Assembly (NCBI GenBank): GCA_030386875.1
Contig: CM059563.1
Span: forward strand, 31,100,139 to 31,164,138
Direction: 5' to 3'
DNA: 64,000 nucleotides
From: Morinoia aosen
Taxonomy: Eukaryota; Arthropoda; Malacostraca; Amphipoda; Talitridae
Numbering within the stretch: position 1 is the stretch's first letter; each line of letters begins with the position of its first letter. Shown here piece after piece: positions 61,079 through 64,000 of the stretch. A program made the position numbers and the translations under genes. The notes beneath the pieces were generated by a model, which was not told where the DNA came from, made no database searches, and saw only the letters and a program-made list of their open reading frames with translations.

Positions 61079-64000
61079 CTTTTTACTTTTTTTACTTACG
61101 TTTCTGAATTAATTGCACAGTGGTATTCTTCCATGATGTATTTGTTTCAAATGAAGGGCAGTTGAATCTATCTATTGAATTTTTGCATCGAATTTAACTT
61201 ATTCTTTAGTAGGAATAACTTTAGTGTCTTTTTTTGCCTTGTATATCTTGAAACAGTATCCGAGTGTCCATGAAGTTGACTATTCAATTCAAAATTCTAG
61301 TTTTTTATGTTCGTTCAATATTAAGAATGAGTAATAATTATTAGAGCTGAATTGCACTTAACTGTGAACCTTATTTGCAAACCCGTATAGTAAGTTGGCA
61401 GCGAGACGCTTTTTGTTTTAACTCGTGGCATATCTTTTTATTTGGCTCCTTTCAGTTGGCTTTAATCACATGGAATTCGACTGGCGACACTTGCCCAAAT
61501 ATTCTTCTCAGCTAACGTACGAAGTTATTTTCCGTGGCTTACCGTTAACTGCTCGTCCTGAGGACTTTGACTGCCCGCCCTTTGGTGGCGAGGCTAGTTA
61601 TAGTATAGTATATAGTCTATTGCTTGAGTTGCGTACTCTTGTAATGGACAACTTTTTATTTCTCTAATTTTCTTCTATATATATTTTTTCATAAGTAATT
61701 CAGGTGAAACGCTCCGTGACTTTTAATGAGATTGCTTCAGTTTTGGCCTTTTTCGTATAGTGAAATTAATGTATTTGTCATTCTTCGACGCAGTGGCTAC
61801 TAGTTTTTACTCGTTCAATGAAAAGAAGATGTATATTCTTCACATACGTTGAATGATAATCTTCTTGGTAAAACATTAGGGCGAAATATTTTTAGGGTCA
61901 CTCTAATACCGAAAATGTGTTGTAGTGTGTGAATAATATTTGTTATTCTTCCCGAATTGAATAGCTTGCATTAACATTATGTGATTGAATTCATTTTATA
62001 GTCTCATCCATCACGCAGCAACCTCAAAAATTAGGAGATAATGTGGAAAGTAATTCAGGCTTTACATTGCTACACACGAAGTACTGTTTAATCATCTAGA
62101 TTTTCAATCACTCAGTTCGAGAGCCACAATTTGGCTAGCCGTATTTTAGGAAGTTGAATCCAATGTTGATTCAGTGATCACCGAGAGCGAGGCTGTGTGT
62201 ACATTGCTCACCCGGACCTGTGCGCCGCCGCGCCCATCGATTTTCTGAATCGCGATAATTGATGCCGTGCTTGCACGAGTGCCTCCAGCTCGCGGACCGA
62301 TGATCACAATGTCGCATTAGCCGCTCAAATTTTGGAAAATTTCAGCGCGAAAGCGGACTCCTACAATTAAAGTTTCTATTAGATATATACTCCTCGTATT
62401 TAAAGGATATTAAAGTCGTGAATGGGCTCCTGCGTAGCGGCAGAGTTGAAATTTACAAACCTCAATCGTCGTATTGTCGCCTGTCCATTACACATACAAT
62501 GGAATGTTTAAATAAGTGTTTACTGCGCATAAGTGTTAGCCCTGGACAAATAAGCTGTGGTATTTCTGATGCTTTTTATGAAAATTTTAAAATCCGAATA
62601 TATAAATATGTTTTGAAGTAACTTTCAATAATCACAAGAACATTTTATCAGCATGGTATCGAGTGGTATCAGCTTCCTATGAATTTGAGAATCTCGTACG
62701 CTATTCCTGGAATAAATGTGTTCTTTCCAGGAAGAAAATCAGAAACTTGGTGTACGGATTTTCGCTCGAGCGCCCCCGTGTTCGAGCTAATGAACCAGCG
62801 GTAAAAGAATCGGGGCGATTTTAAGGTAGACTGACAAGCAGAATCATCCTGTTTACATAATTGATATTTACTCATTGGAGATATTGAGGTTGCCCCGTCC
62901 TCGAGAGTTACGAAAAACCTACATTACATCGCTTGGCAAATACTGAGATTCTCAAAACCAGATCAGGTCTTCTCCAGCTAATTCTTGAGTTTAATTCTGT
63001 ATTTTTTGGAACGCATATACCTACAAAGCTGACCCTATTGGATTGTCTGTCTTTTTGGCAACATGCATCGTGATGTAAATATGTTTATAAGTGGTCTACC
63101 ATACTGTGTTTTATATTCAGAAGATGTTATTTATTTTTTTCATTTTTCATCATTGTAATATGCTCGATACACTTATATAATTGATACTCATATATCTTGA
63201 AGTACATCTGCGAATCTCCATATTTCTGTCACTCATTACTTCCAGACGGAAATTAAACATGAACAGCTATGCACACCGCACGAGCAACGAAGACTCTGGT
63301 TTAAAGATGCGTCATTCATAAGTGACGTGAGTGTAAGATATGCGGCGTATAATGTTTCAGTAACGGTCTCCTTGCAGCTCCCTAATTGTTGACGTGTGTG
63401 TTGGCTCTGCGCTGTCGATAACTTTGAACTGATTTGTTAATTGGGTGTGCGGCTAGCTTCATTAATGAAGGCAAGGGAGTGTCAACACTGGGGACCGGCC
63501 CCTGTCCGCCCTGTACTTATAGCTGTCCCACGTCTGGCGGCGCTGTTCCTCCAACATCACTGCAGTTTTGAAACTAAGAAATTCTTCTTGAGTACACTTT
63601 GAGCTAAAATATACTTCTATATTATTCGTTTTTGTTGCCGACATAGTTGCACTCATTTTTTGTTATTACAGCATCGATTGAAACAAACTGGTACCTTTTT
63701 TGCGGCTGGTGTGAAAGCTGTTCAATTAATATTAGTGACAGTTCAATTACAGTTTTCCGATTTCTTCTAGCGATCATTTTCTCGCTTCTTTTTTTGACAA
63801 CAAGCAGAGATAAAGTGGCGATGATTGTAAAGATGATGATGATTGTACAATAATAATGACAGTGGCGAGTACGCTAAAGTTGTGCTCAAAAAAATGGGAA
63901 ATTTTTTCAATTGTTTTTGCATTAGTTGTGTGTTCTTCGCTGCGGAACGTGCTCACTTATTCTTGCTTATAATTTTGTAAGAAACGAAACGATTCACTCC
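61079..64000. other. Unique DNA, no gene recognised
   Basis: A+T-rich with two G+C-balanced patches, about 62165-62345 and 63420-63545. A (GAT)n-like run lies near 63825-63845. The frames are short and unrecognised. Confidence 0.5.

Overview
This is animal genomic DNA, most likely from an arthropod and probably an insect. It is about 60% A+T, has no operons or dense genes, is full of non-coding sequence and tandem repeats, and carries a PIF/Harbinger transposase relic of the kind common in insects. I recognise no intact host protein-coding gene. Nearly all open frames are short, lack homology I can name, and look like chance or repeat-derived frames. The window is best read as a long intron or an intergenic span.

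Layout. 1-6632 is unique DNA with one candidate promoter/first exon (TATA-like box at 2104, donor after 2350) and one small candidate exon at 2719-2761 whose 5' edge looks like a recursive splice site. 6633-12697 is a complete LTR retrotransposon in minus orientation: two 1216-bp LTRs differing at only two bases, a tRNA-Leu-like primer binding site and a polypurine tract, but no recognisable gag or pol. 16573-17905 is an array of sixteen 83-bp units that strictly alternate between two types. 23255-26720 is a 3.5-kb minisatellite of about 84 units of 41 bp. 28334-28781 is a 448-bp foldback element with 171-bp terminal inverted repeats, flanked by TTAA and abutting the relic end of an older copy. 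42626-43086 is a 33-bp minisatellite whose period preserves reading frame. 46036-47854 is a decayed PIF/Harbinger transposon with 27-28-bp terminal inverted repeats, a frameshifted transposase and a small remnant of a second, convergent open frame.

The rest (28.8-42.6 kb, 43-46 kb, 47.9-64 kb) is unique-looking A+T-rich DNA broken by short, G+C-balanced patches that could be regulatory elements. It also holds a dispersed 67-bp repeat pair, a perfect 13-bp hairpin, two weak tRNA-like segments and one G+C-rich open frame at 60.8-61.1 kb.

No cooperative gene system (operon, defence island, biosynthetic cluster) is visible. The most informative features are the transposon structures and the candidate splice architecture at 2.1-2.8 kb.
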